Below, in pieces: positions 16,025 through 24,684 of a DNA stretch of 35,028 nucleotides. The notes under the pieces were generated by a model. The model made no database searches, was not told where the DNA came from, and saw only the letters and a list, made by a program, of their open reading frames with translations. Origin of the DNA: an uncultured Acidimicrobiales bacterium (GTDB lineage Bacteria; Actinomycetota; Acidimicrobiia; Acidimicrobiales; SHLQ01); NCBI GenBank assembly GCA_937922235.1, contig CAKZVC010000071.1, positions 1 through 35,028 on the forward strand. The letters run 5' to 3'. The stretch's first letter is position 1, and each line of letters begins with the position of its first letter. The position numbers and the translations under genes are program-made.

Positions 16025-17470
16025 TTAGCGCTCTATTGTCGCGCCGAGGACGGCCGATTCGGGCTGGTCGGGTTCGCCAACGCTGCGGCTGATGCAGGTC
16101 GGGGTGCGTTCGCCCGATACGACCATTAGTCCGTGCGGTGTCGACACGGGAGGTTGGGCAATGCCGTCGGCAAACTCGGCAAGCCAGGTGTTGCCGGCGC
16201 CAGTCGTCGTGGCCAACGAACCGCGGTTGCCGCTCAGGCTCGAGCTCGAACCGAAGAGCGTCACGTTTGTCTCTGAGGTCACGACAGCGCTGTCGAAGTT
16301 GGTCATCGACACGGCCCCCCACACAATCTCGCCCGTTGCCGAGTCGAGAAGTTGGACTCGCTGCACGCCTGCGATGGCCGGATGGGGCTCGATCGTCACC
16401 AGGCGGCTGTCAGCTGTGCCCACAACACTGTCGAACGCCTGCGCTGTCGACGGGATGCGCCACAGCTCCTGCCCGTTCATTGCGTCGCGGGCGGTCAGCA
16501 GGAATCGAGGAGCGGGCAGTGGTTCGTCGTTGGCTGTGGACGAGATCAAGTGACCGTCCGCTGACCACAACGGATCGCCAGTTGATGTCGCACGCCAAAT
16601 CTCTGAACCCGTGGCCCGATCGAGCACCGCAACGCCGCCACCAGGGGCGACGCTTGGGGCAAGTTCGTAGGCAACTGTTGCTGGGCGTACCCACAATTCG
16701 CCAGCGCCAAGCCGGGTGACATCAAGGTCCATAATGCGCCGCTTCGAGGCCAGATCGACGGCGACCAAACGGGTCCCGGCCGCAACCGCAAGGGTCGAGG
16801 AGTCGGCGGTAAGCGTGTCAGCTCGCTGAATTGGCAGCTGCCATAGTTCCCGGCCAGTGCCGAAGTCGATCGCATGCACACCAACGCTGTCAAGGGTGTA
16901 TGCGGCAGTATCACCTAGCACAACCTCATTGAAGTCGAACTGCGATCGGTTCACCCAAATGTCGTCGCCAGTATCGATGTCAACGGCGCGCACGTCTTCG
17001 GCGGTGACGACGATCAGCGTCGATTCGAACTGGGTCATCTGTTCGACTTCGCTGGGCAAGAAGCGCTGCCATCGAGGGGCCTGTGCCGCCAGGTCGAGTG
17101 CGGCGATGCCCGGATGTTGGCCGCGGTCCCAACGGAAGGAGAGATACACGTCAGATCCATCAACCACTGACGCTGCACCCGGGCGGGGGATCGAGAATGA
17201 CCAGGTCTCAGCGCCCGAGCGTGGGTTGTGCAGCGAGATCTGCGAGGCATCGCCAGCAACACACGGGCCATCAGACAAGGCGGCCTGAACGAAGCTCGCG
17301 TCAGCCAGCGACTCCGGGAACGACACCGACGTCGGGATTGCCCGCTCAGGGGTCGACGACGAGTTCGGCAGGGGAGCTCGAGAAGAAGTTTGGGATTCGG
17401 TCGCAGTGCAGGCAGCGACGAGCAGGGCGAACGTCGCCCCCCACGCTGCCCAATGGCGGCGTTTGCCCAT
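16025..17470 (-). CDS. PQQ-like beta-propeller lipoprotein
   Basis: 481 residues. Lipoprotein signal peptide with lipobox LVAAC (Cys21). The mature part shows seven or so repeats of the PQQ-enzyme propeller type: AVDIDTGDDIWV, AIDFGTGRELWQ, VLDRATGSEIWR, ARDAMNGQELWR and LLDSATGEIVWG. These repeats build a beta-propeller used as a structural or sensing platform; I see no PQQ or metal site that would make it a dehydrogenase. It is anchored outside the membrane. A TAAGAT hexamer 9 bases before the ATG suggests a nearly leaderless transcript. It diverges from gmd, and its 3' end abuts the 34-bp tandem repeat. The role is unknown. Confidence 0.88.
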   Translation of the reverse strand: MGKRRHWAAWGATFALLVAACTATESQTSSRAPLPNSSSTPERAIPTSVSFPESLADASFVQAALSDGPCVAGDASQISLHNPRSGAETWSFSIPRPGAASVVDGSDVYLSFRWDRGQHPGIAALDLAAQAPRWQRFLPSEVEQMTQFESTLIVVTAEDVRAVDIDTGDDIWVNRSQFDFNEVVLGDTAAYTLDSVGVHAIDFGTGRELWQLPIQRADTLTADSSTLAVAAGTRLVAVDLASKRRIMDLDVTRLGAGELWVRPATVAYELAPSVAPGGGVAVLDRATGSEIWRATSTGDPLWSADGHLISSTANDEPLPAPRFLLTARDAMNGQELWRIPSTAQAFDSVVGTADSRLVTIEPHPAIAGVQRVQLLDSATGEIVWGAVSMTNFDSAVVTSETNVTLFGSSSSLSGNRGSLATTTGAGNTWLAEFADGIAQPPVSTPHGLMVVSGERTPTCISRSVGEPDQPESAVLGATIER

Positions 17471-17515
17471 AGGTGCGACATCTTAGAGCTCCCCGGAGCG
17501 CAATAGTGGGAGGGG

Positions 17516-17521
17516 TAGACT
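17516..17521 (+). promoter_or_regulatory. Putative leaderless -10 (TAGACT) for gmd
   Basis: TAGACT is followed by 6 bases and then ATG 17528. A GGGAGGGG run at 17508-17515 lies upstream of the hexamer; it could act as a distant Shine-Dalgarno site if transcription starts further upstream. Confidence 0.4.
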
Positions 17522-17527
17522 CAGCGA

Positions 17528-18484
17528 ATGCCTAAAGCGCTCATCACCGGTATTACCGGGCAAGACGGTTCCTATCTCGCCGAGCTTCTGCTCGAGAAGG
17601 GCTATGACGTGGTGGGCATGCTTCGGCGTTCGAGCACGGTCAATTTCGAGCGGATCGACCACATCCAGAACGACATCGAACTCGCCCAAGGCGACCTCAT
17701 CGATGGCGCCTCGATGGTGCATGTCCTACGTGAGCACGAGCCCGACGAGATCTACAACCTTGCGGCCCAGTCGTTCGTCCAGACCTCGTTCGGACAACCT
17801 GTGCTGACTGGTGAGATCACCGCTCTTGGCGTGACCCGGCTGCTCGATTCGATTCGCATGGTTCGACCAGATGCGAAGTTCTACCAGGCATCCTCAAGCG
17901 AGATGTTCGGCAAGGTCCACGAGGTTCCCCAGACCGAGGCCACACCGTTCCACCCGCGCAGCCCCTATGGCGTAGCCAAGGTCTACGGGCATTGGATCAC
18001 CGTTAACTACCGCGAGAGCTACGACATGTTTGCCTGCTCAGGTATCTTGTTCAACCACGAAAGCCCCCGTCGCGGCACCGAGTTCGTCACCCGCAAGATC
18101 ACCGATGCAGCCGCCCGCATCAAGCTCGGTATGCAAGACGAAGTCCGCCTAGGCAACCTCGACGCACAACGCGACTGGGGCCATGCTGCCGACTACGTCG
18201 ATGCCATGTGGCGCATGCTCCAGCAAGACACCCCAGTTGACTACGTCATCTCCACTGGCCAAACCCACTCGGTTCGCCGTTTGTGCGAAGTGGCGTTCGG
18301 AGCGCTCGACCTCGACTACGAGCAGTACGTCACCATCGACGAGAAGTTCTACCGCCCCGCCGAAGTCGATCTGCTCGTCGGTGATTCATCCAAGGCCAAA
18401 GCCGAGCTTGGCTGGGAACCAAAGATCACGTTCGAAGAACTGATCCAAGAAATGGTCGAAGCCGACCTCAACCGCCTGTCCTAG
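17528..18484 (+). CDS. gmd: GDP-mannose 4,6-dehydratase
   Basis: 318 residues, the normal length. Extended short-chain dehydrogenase fold: NADP-binding [12 protein letters not shown] at residues 7-18, [11 protein letters not shown], catalytic SSSEMFG, then YGVAK with the catalytic Tyr and Lys, [15 protein letters not shown], and [14 protein letters not shown]. It converts GDP-D-mannose to GDP-4-keto-6-deoxy-D-mannose, the precursor of GDP-fucose, GDP-rhamnose or GDP-perosamine for surface glycans. No fucose synthase or other follow-up enzyme is in the window. It lies between two suf loci and diverges from the PQQ-propeller lipoprotein. Confidence 0.97.
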   Translation: MPKALITGITGQDGSYLAELLLEKGYDVVGMLRRSSTVNFERIDHIQNDIELAQGDLIDGASMVHVLREHEPDEIYNLAAQSFVQTSFGQPVLTGEITALGVTRLLDSIRMVRPDAKFYQASSSEMFGKVHEVPQTEATPFHPRSPYGVAKVYGHWITVNYRESYDMFACSGILFNHESPRRGTEFVTRKITDAAARIKLGMQDEVRLGNLDAQRDWGHAADYVDAMWRMLQQDTPVDYVISTGQTHSVRRLCEVAFGALDLDYEQYVTIDEKFYRPAEVDLLVGDSSKAKAELGWEPKITFEELIQEMVEADLNRLS

Positions 18485-18506
18485 CTACGACCGCCCTTAG
18501 CTACCG

Positions 18507-18558
18507 CCGCCTCCGGCGTTCAGGCTTCGTGCCGTTTGAACGTTCCCCCCGAAGGGGA
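18507..18558 (+). repeat. Dispersed ~50-bp intergenic repeat, copy 1
   Basis: This segment, running from CCGCCTCCGGCG through GTGCCGTTTGAACG to GAAGGGGA, matches the reverse complement of 34905-34954 with about 6 substitutions and a 2-base gap. Its right end folds as a short stem (TCCCC/GGGGA). It sits between the convergent gmd and sufU genes and could also terminate either. Confidence 0.85.
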
Positions 18559-18588
18559 GGAAATTCCTGCAGCTCGGAAGAGCCAGAA

Positions 18589-19140
18589 TTACGACGGAGT
18601 CGTTGGCTCTTCCGGGACCAGGAGCTCGAAAGCCTCGAGGAGGGTGTTCCACGACAGGACTGCGCACTTGATGCGGACTGGGAACTTGACGACACCCTTG
18701 AGCGCCGACAGGTCACCCATCGAAAGATCGGGCTTCTCGGCAGCTCCGGCAATTGCGCCGGCGTCGCCAGCCGACTCGGCTGCCTTCGCCGCAGCGATCG
18801 CCTCAGCGTCATCTTCGGTGTCGTCCTCTGAAGCATCGCCGATGCCCATCATGGCTTTGAACTTGTTAGTCAGCTCACGAGCTTCGTCAACCGACTTGCC
18901 CTTGACCGCAGCCGACATCATCGATGCCGATGACTGGCTGATCGAGCAGCCTTGGCCTGCGGTTGCGATGTCGGTGATAATGCCGTCGTCAGAAATGTCG
19001 ACGTAGAGAACGATCTCGTCGCCACACATTGGGTTGAACCCCTCGGCTTTGCACGCCGGAGGTTCAAGTTCGCCACGGTTCCGCGGATTGCGGTAGTGGT
19101 CCATGATGATTTCTTTGTAGAGGTCGTCTAGTCCAGCCAT
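18589..19140 (-). CDS. sufU: SufU, zinc-dependent sulfur transferase for SufS
   Basis: 183 residues. Zinc/sulfur ligands are C39 and D41 (NPMCGDEI), C65 (GQGCSIS) and C159 (RIKCAVL), matching the three Cys and one Asp of Bacillus subtilis SufU. SufU takes persulfide sulfur from SufS and passes it to SufBCD. An acidic, alanine-rich insertion of about 35-40 residues (~102-141, EDDTEDDAEA onward) lies before the last cysteine, making the protein longer than the usual ~150. AGGAGAG precedes the ATG at 19140. Last gene of the sufC2-sufS-sufU operon, 16 bp after sufS. Confidence 0.95.
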   Translation of the reverse strand: MAGLDDLYKEIIMDHYRNPRNRGELEPPACKAEGFNPMCGDEIVLYVDISDDGIITDIATAGQGCSISQSSASMMSAAVKGKSVDEARELTNKFKAMMGIGDASEDDTEDDAEAIAAAKAAESAGDAGAIAGAAEKPDLSMGDLSALKGVVKFPVRIKCAVLSWNTLLEAFELLVPEEPTTPS

Positions 19141-19156
19141 AAGTCTCTCCTAGATC

Positions 19157-20388
19157 CTAGAAACCAAAGATGTTGTCGGCCGATTCCAGCGCATCTGCGA
19201 GCGCATCGATGTCGGCCTCGTCGTTGTAGATGTGCACCGACGCTCGGGCCGTCGCGTTGACGCCCATGACCTGCATCAGTGGCTTGGCGCAATGATGGCC
19301 AGCACGCACGCACACGTTTGCCTGATCGAGCACCTGGCTCAGATCGTGTGGGTGGACGTCTTTGTATTCGATCGAGAACACGCCGCCACGAGATGCCGGT
19401 TCGGCCGGGCCGTGCACGGTGATGTCGTCGCCAAAGCGTTCCTTCAAGGTGCGCATGGCGTACGCCGTGAGTGACACCTCGTGTTCGCGCACGTTCTCCA
19501 TGCCGATCGCTTCGAGGTACTCGACGGCGGCGCCCAGGCCGATGATCTCGGCGATGTTCGGCGTGCCAGCTTCGAACTTGTGCGGGAGCTCGTTGGTGGT
19601 GAAGCCCTCTTTGGTGACCTGCAAGATCATGTCGCCGCCACCGAGGAACGGTGGCATTGCTTCGAGCAGCTCGGTCGTGCCCCAAAGGACGCCGACGCCG
19701 GTCGGTCCCAGCATCTTGTGGCCGGTGAAGATCATCGCGTCAACGCCCATCTCGACCACATCGGTGGGGAGGTGGGGGACGAACTGGCTGCCGTCGGTCA
19801 TCATGATTGCCCCGGCTGCGTGCGCGGCGTCGGCGATGCGGCGGATCGGGTTAAGCGTGCCGAGCACGTTCGACATTGCCGTGACCGACACGACCTTCGC
19901 CCCGTCGAGGAGGAGGTCGAGCTCGGAAAGATCGAGCTCGCCGGTTTCGGTGATCGGGATCCAGCGGATCTCGATGTTGCGCTCGTTGCGAAGCATCTGC
20001 CACGGGACGATGTTGGCGTGATGCTCCATCTCGGTGATGACGACGACGTCGCCCTCCTCGAGGTTCGCCCGACCCCAGCTCTGCACGAAGAGATTCATCG
20101 CTTCGGTGGCGTTCTTGGTGAAGATGATCTCGTGCGTCTTCGGCGCTCCGATGAAGCGGGCGACAGCTGCGCGAGCATTCTCGAGCAGGTCGGTGGCTTC
20201 AGCCGCAATCGTGTACGCCCCACGGTTCACGCTGGCGTAAGCGTTGCGGTAGTAGTTGTCCATCGCCTCGATGACGGCGTTGGGCTTCTGCGATGTTGCG
20301 CCCGAGTCGAGATACACCAGGGGCTTGCCGTTGATCTGGCGAGCCAGCATCGGAAAGTCGGCCTTGATGGCCGCGGCGTCGAGAGGCA

Positions 20389-20389
<1 letters not shown>
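19157..20389 (-). CDS. sufS: SufS, group II cysteine desulfurase
   Basis: 410 residues, normal for the family. Pyridoxal-phosphate enzyme: EMEHHANIVPW near residue 120, SVTAMSNVLGTLNP, cofactor Asp region MTDGSQFVPH, Schiff-base lysine in FTGHKMLGPTGVGVLWG, and active-site cysteine in RAGHHCAKPL. It removes sulfur from L-cysteine as an enzyme-bound persulfide, which SufU accepts. Its ATG at 20389 overlaps the sufC2 stop by one base (TGATG), so sufC2-sufS-sufU is one operon on the minus strand, converging with gmd. Confidence 0.97.
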
Positions 20390-21144
<755 letters not shown>

Positions 21145-21151
21145 ACTGCGC

Positions 21152-21157
21152 AGTGTA
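21152..21157 (-). promoter_or_regulatory. Putative leaderless -10 (TACACT) for sufC2-sufS-sufU
   Basis: TACACT, 7 bases, then ATG 21144 on the minus strand. The identical hexamer and spacing occur before nfu (32928-32933). Confidence 0.55.
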
Positions 21158-21271
21158 TTTCGGTGGCCCCAGAACCCACCGATCGAATGGTGTCTGCTGT
21201 TTGGTTGGAGGTGTGGAGCGTCAGCGACGAAGTGCGGTTTGGGAAGGGCCGTTAGGCCTGCCGTAGTGGGG

Positions 21272-21895
21272 TTACCAGCCTCGGGCGACCCAATCATCGA
21301 AGTGGGGCTTCTCGGTGCCGATGGTCGTGTCGTCGCCGTGGCCGGGGAGCACTAGGCAGTCGTCGTCGAGCACGCGATAGAAGCGGTTCTCGATCGAGTG
21401 CATGATGGTGTTGAAGTCGCCGCCCTCGAACTTCGTGGCACCGGCACCACCCGGGAAGAGCGTGTCGCCGCTGAACAGAATCGGAGCGCCTTCGAGCTTG
21501 AAGCTCATCGAACCGGGCGTGTGGCCAGGGGCGTGGATCGTCTGCAGGCGAAGGCGGCCCACTTCGATCATGGTGTCGTCTTCGAGGATCTCGTCGTAGC
21601 TATCGAGCATCGACGAGTCTTCCTGGGTGACCCCGACCGAATATCCGGCGTTGCGCATCTCGGGGATTGCGGCGATGTGGTCCCAGTGACCGTGGGTCTC
21701 GACGATGCGCCGCACGTTCAGGGCCTTGGCGAGCTCGAGCAGCTTCTCGTGCTCGTTAGCCGCATCGATCAGAAGGCTCTCGCCGGTCTCGGTGCATCGC
21801 AGCACGAAGACGTTGTTGTCGACCGGACCGACGACAACCTTGTGAATCTCGAAGCCGGAGTCGGCGTGATGGAGCGTGCTGGTCAGATCGATCAT
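21272..21895 (-). CDS. Metallo-beta-lactamase-fold hydrolase (glyoxalase II-like)
   Basis: 207 residues. Metal ligands are seen in THGHWDHIAAIP (HxHxDH), APGHTPGSM, FSGDTLFPGG and VLPGHGDDTTIG, the full binuclear zinc set of the glyoxalase II/YcbL group. It probably hydrolyses a thioester or related small metabolite in the cytoplasm; the substrate is not evident. The start at ATG 21895 is supported by TATTCT 7 bases upstream. It is divergent from the HEAT-like gene with start codons only 43 bp apart. Confidence 0.9.
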   Translation of the reverse strand: MIDLTSTLHHADSGFEIHKVVVGPVDNNVFVLRCTETGESLLIDAANEHEKLLELAKALNVRRIVETHGHWDHIAAIPEMRNAGYSVGVTQEDSSMLDSYDEILEDDTMIEVGRLRLQTIHAPGHTPGSMSFKLEGAPILFSGDTLFPGGAGATKFEGGDFNTIMHSIENRFYRVLDDDCLVLPGHGDDTTIGTEKPHFDDWVARGW

Positions 21896-21902
21896 GTTCA
21901 CG

Positions 21903-21908
21903 AGAATA
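21903..21908 (-). promoter_or_regulatory. Putative leaderless -10 (TATTCT) for MBL hydrolase
   Basis: TATTCT, 7 bases, then ATG 21895. It lies 17 bp from the oppositely directed TAGTGT at 21926-21931, so each hexamer occupies the -35 position of the other promoter. Confidence 0.55.
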
Positions 21909-21925
21909 GCCACGGAGCTCGGAGG

Positions 21926-21931
21926 TAGTGT
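21926..21931 (+). promoter_or_regulatory. Putative leaderless -10 (TAGTGT) for HEAT-like gene
   Basis: TAGTGT, 7 bases, then ATG 21939. A GGAGG at 21921-21925 is 13 bases from the start, too far for a good ribosome site, and overlaps the promoter. Confidence 0.5.
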
Positions 21932-21938
21932 CGGCGTT

Positions 21939-22463
21939 ATGGGGGAACCGTTTGTTGAGATGCTGCGGGGTGCGACCAACACGCTCGGCCGCACCGAAGA
22001 AGTCGTCAAGCTTGTGCTGGCCGAACCACGTCGTACCGACGAGGTGTACGACCTGTTCTTTCAGCCCGACGAATGGGTGCGGATGCGAGCCGCGAGCGTC
22101 TCGAAGCGAATCTGGCGGGCCGACCCGGAGCTCTTCCAGCCATTCGTCGCTCGGTGGGTCGACAAGATCTCACAGATCGATCAGGCCTCGTTGCAATGGA
22201 CTTTCGCGAACATGTGCGACGAATGCGATGGCCTGCTGACCGATGGGCAGCGAGATCGATCGATCGACATCCTGAGCGGCTACCTCGCCAATAACACCGA
22301 CTGGATCGTGCTCAACTCGACGATGCCGCCGCTAGCCACCTGGGCCCAAGACCGCCCAGAGCTAGCCTCGGCAATACGACCGCACCTCAAGCGCCATGCC
22401 ACCGACACCAGAAAATCGGTCGCCAACCGCGCGAAGAAAACCCTCGCTCGGCTCACGGAGTAG
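21939..22463 (+). CDS. HEAT-like alpha-helical repeat protein
   Basis: 174 residues, all-helical in character: EEVVKLVLAEPRRTDEVYDLFF, then WVRMRAASVSKRIWRADPELFQPFV, and AIRPHLKRHATDTRKSVANRAKKTLARL. The pattern of about 35-residue helix pairs with a conserved VRMRAA-type turn resembles HEAT/ARM scaffolds. No catalytic residues are seen. I place the start at ATG 21939; upstream in-frame codons overlap the neighbouring gene. It is a single gene that ends next to the 50-nt palindrome at 22466. Function unknown; protein-protein interaction is the usual role of this fold. Confidence 0.75.
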   Translation: MGEPFVEMLRGATNTLGRTEEVVKLVLAEPRRTDEVYDLFFQPDEWVRMRAASVSKRIWRADPELFQPFVARWVDKISQIDQASLQWTFANMCDECDGLLTDGQRDRSIDILSGYLANNTDWIVLNSTMPPLATWAQDRPELASAIRPHLKRHATDTRKSVANRAKKTLARLTE

Positions 22464-22465
22464 GT

Positions 22466-22515
22466 CGAAATGTTGCCCGAAACGGTCAAGGTTGACCGTT
22501 TCGGGCAACATTTCG
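22466..22515. repeat. 50-nt perfect palindrome, copy A
   Basis: Arms of 24 bases, including GTTGCCCGAAACGGTCAA, flank a GG centre. The element begins 2 bases after the HEAT-like stop and ends 7 bases before the endonuclease stop. Its reverse complement matches copy B (23521-23570) at 47 of 50 positions. It could terminate both convergent genes, but no U tract follows. Confidence 0.95.
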
Positions 22516-22522
22516 CATTGGG

Positions 22523-23467
22523 CTAGGCCGCAGGCAGCTCGATCCCCATCACCGCAGCTCGGCGGCGAGCAGCCGCTTCGAACTGGCGAACGAAGGCTCC
22601 AGCGTCGGACGTTTGGGACCACGTCACGTACAACAGCTGCCACCCTTCAGCTGTGAGAGCAAGGTCACGCACATTGTCAGCGTCAACCTGATCGGTGCGC
22701 CAATGAAACGAACGACTGTGGGCCTCGACCCCGAGCTTCAATGCAGGGCAGGCGATGTCGATGCGATATCGCCGACCCTGCACTGCCAGCTCGTGCTGCA
22801 GAACGATTGGTGGCATCCAGGGAAGTCTGACGAGGTTGGCGACGACTCGCTCGAACCAGCTATCGGTAACGCCAGAAACCCGTTTGGGGTGTTCGAGCAC
22901 GGTTCGAAGGGCGGCTACGCCGCCCGGATTCCGTGAACCGAGGCGATCCATCGTTTGCTCAAGCCACCGCATCGAGTCGGTGCGAAGAAACTCGTCCAGG
23001 CAGCGCTCGAGCACGTTGGTCGATACATGCGGCCCGAGCGAGCACAAAGTGGCAGCTCGATTCAACGAACGGGTATGTGACACCGTCGTGACGTCGACAG
23101 TCGGGTCGATTTGATTCCACCTTTTCAATTCAGCCGTGGGGTGATTGCGGGTTCTGGTCGACGGAACCCAAAGCTGCGGGAGGCTTGGCGTTTCATCGAC
23201 CCACCCGTGGAGCCAAGCAGCCGAGGTAGTCGTCGCCGCAGAGTTCTCGGCCGACAGCGTCGCTCCCCGCAGTGTCTGCTCGGCTGACTGCGGTAACGCG
23301 ACCACCGCCCAGACCTTCGGGTGTAGGCGATACACGTGTTTCTCGAGCTCCGCTCGGCGGAGTCGACGGATGTTTATGGATATTTCGGCGGCCTCGGATG
23401 AATGCACTGCGTTATGTCGGGAGGCTGCGAACTCGACAAACGCACTAAGTGCCTTGTCGTACTGCAC
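22523..23467 (-). CDS. AbiEi-like / DUF559 endonuclease-fold protein
   Basis: 314 residues. The N-terminal ~75 residues resemble the winged-helix of AbiEi-type proteins (EISINIRRLRRAELEKHVYRLHPKVWAV). The C-terminal ~95 residues are DUF559/Vsr-like: RRYRIDIACP with D237, LGVEAHSRSFHW with E248 and H250, and WQLLYVTW, consistent with a PD-(D/E)xK nuclease fold. Such solitary proteins are common in Actinobacteria, often in many copies, and their target is unknown. The GTG start at 23467 follows TAAGGT by 6 bases (leaderless). No cognate toxin gene is adjacent. The gene is bracketed by two nearly identical 50-nt palindromes in opposite orientation (22466-22515, 23521-23570), like a mobile cassette. 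Nuclease activity is inferred from motif only. Confidence 0.8.
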   Translation of the reverse strand: MQYDKALSAFVEFAASRHNAVHSSEAAEISINIRRLRRAELEKHVYRLHPKVWAVVALPQSAEQTLRGATLSAENSAATTTSAAWLHGWVDETPSLPQLWVPSTRTRNHPTAELKRWNQIDPTVDVTTVSHTRSLNRAATLCSLGPHVSTNVLERCLDEFLRTDSMRWLEQTMDRLGSRNPGGVAALRTVLEHPKRVSGVTDSWFERVVANLVRLPWMPPIVLQHELAVQGRRYRIDIACPALKLGVEAHSRSFHWRTDQVDADNVRDLALTAEGWQLLYVTWSQTSDAGAFVRQFEAAARRRAAVMGIELPAA

Positions 23468-23473
23468 AACCGC

Positions 23474-23479
23474 ACCTTA
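23474..23479 (-). promoter_or_regulatory. Putative leaderless -10 (TAAGGT) for DUF559 gene
   Basis: TAAGGT, 6 bases, then GTG 23467 on the minus strand, with no ribosome site. The promoter lies inside the interval bracketed by the two palindromes. Confidence 0.45.
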
Positions 23480-23520
23480 CAGACTGGCTATGACACAGCC
23501 CGTCGAAGCAGGCTCCAAAA

Positions 23521-23570
23521 CGAAAAGTTGCCCGAAACGGTCAACCTTGACCGTTTCGGGCAACTATTCG
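23521..23570. repeat. 50-nt near-perfect palindrome, copy B
   Basis: Arms of 24 bases with one mismatch flank a CC centre; the inner 19 bases (AGTTGCCCGAAACGGTCAA) pair perfectly. The CC rather than GG centre shows it is inverted relative to copy A. It lies between the 3' end of glpX and the 5' end of the endonuclease gene and may also terminate glpX. Confidence 0.95.
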
Positions 23571-23592
23571 ATCTGTCAAGCTTCGCTGTGTC

Positions 23593-24588
23593 CTAGCGGG
23601 AGTACTTTTCGTGCTTGGCGAGCTGGTGTTGGCCTTCGATGAGGCGAACGGTGCCCGACTTTGAGCGCATGACGAGCGACTGGGTCTTGGCCACGCCACG
23701 GTCGTAGCGAACGCCTTCGAGCAAGTCGCCATCGGTGATGCCCGTTGCGGCGAAGAAGCAGTTGTTGGTGCTGACTAAGTCGTCGATGTGGAGGACCTTT
23801 TTCAGGTCGTAACCAGCGTCGATTGCTTCGTTGCGCTCGGCTTCGTTGCGAGGCCATAGGCGACCTTGCTGCTCGCCGCCCATGCACATGAGCGCAGCAG
23901 CGGAGATGACGCCTTCAGGCGTTCCGCCGATGCCGAACAACACATCGGCGCCGGAGTCGGGCCATGCGGTCGAGATTGCACCGGCGACGTCGCCGTCAGA
24001 GATCAGACGGATCCGAGCACCTGCGGCGCGAATTTCCTTGATGAGCTCTCCGTGGCGATCGCGGTCGAGAATCACCGCAGTGAGGTTCTCGACTCGCTTG
24101 TTCTTCGCCTCAGCAATGGCGTGCAAGTTCTCGGTTGGAGAGCGGGTGATGTCGATCGAACCAGCGGCGTCAGGGCCGACGGCGATCTTCTCCATGTATA
24201 CACACGGGCCCGGGTCGAACATCGAACCACCCTCAGATGCAGCAATAACCGCAAGTGCGTTCGCACGGCCGAGGGCCGTGAGCGTCGTGCCGTCGATCGG
24301 GTCGACCGCAATGTCGACCTTCGGAGGTTCGCCGTTGCCGATGTGCTCACCGTTGAACAACATCGGGGCTTCGTCCTTCTCGCCCTCACCGATGATGACG
24401 GTGCCATCCATGGCAACGACGGACAGCTGGCTACGCATGGCGTCAACTGCAGCGCCGTCGGCTGCGAGCTTGTCGCCTCGGCCCATGAAACGAGACGCGG
24501 CGATGGCAGCGACCTCGGTTACCCGAACGAGTTCGAGGGCCAGGTTTCGATCTGGGTTGGTCCGGTTGGTCGACTGTGAGTCCGACAT
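23593..24588 (-). CDS. glpX: Class II fructose-1,6-bisphosphatase
   Basis: 331 residues, normal length. Motifs: [11 protein letters not shown] (metal and substrate binding), [18 protein letters not shown], and [15 protein letters not shown]. GlpX hydrolyses fructose 1,6-bisphosphate to fructose 6-phosphate in gluconeogenesis and is the usual, often the only, FBPase of Actinobacteria. AGGAGA lies 5 bases before ATG 24588, one of the few strong Shine-Dalgarno sites in the window. It is monocistronic, divergent from the zinc-ribbon gene, and followed by palindrome copy B. Confidence 0.97.
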   Translation of the reverse strand: MSDSQSTNRTNPDRNLALELVRVTEVAAIAASRFMGRGDKLAADGAAVDAMRSQLSVVAMDGTVIIGEGEKDEAPMLFNGEHIGNGEPPKVDIAVDPIDGTTLTALGRANALAVIAASEGGSMFDPGPCVYMEKIAVGPDAAGSIDITRSPTENLHAIAEAKNKRVENLTAVILDRDRHGELIKEIRAAGARIRLISDGDVAGAISTAWPDSGADVLFGIGGTPEGVISAAALMCMGGEQQGRLWPRNEAERNEAIDAGYDLKKVLHIDDLVSTNNCFFAATGITDGDLLEGVRYDRGVAKTQSLVMRSKSGTVRLIEGQHQLAKHEKYSR

Positions 24589-24670
24589 GGTGTTCTCCTG
24601 TGCAGTGCACGTTAATTCCGCACTTCCTCTATCGGCAGGTCCCGCTCCGACGTAACCGCCTTGGAGAGAG

Positions 24671-24676
24671 TAGCTT
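24671..24676 (+). promoter_or_regulatory. Putative leaderless -10 (TAGCTT) for zinc-ribbon gene
   Basis: TAGCTT, 8 bases, then ATG 24685. This favours ATG 24685 over the in-frame TTG at 24661. Confidence 0.45.
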
Positions 24677-24684
24677 TCCTAGCC

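Noticed and set aside
21145..21297. N-terminal extension of sufC2 (51 codons)
   Set aside because: The extra residues do not resemble SufC, and a TACACT-N7-ATG signal points to ATG 21144.
22466..22515. Palindromes at 22466 and 23521 as ordinary intrinsic terminators only
   Set aside because: They may terminate transcription, but the near-identity of two 50-nt sequences and lack of U tracts are not explained by that alone, so they are also reported as repeats.
23831..24655. Plus-strand frames opposite glpX
   Set aside because: glpX is unambiguous on the minus strand; these frames have no domain and no initiation site.
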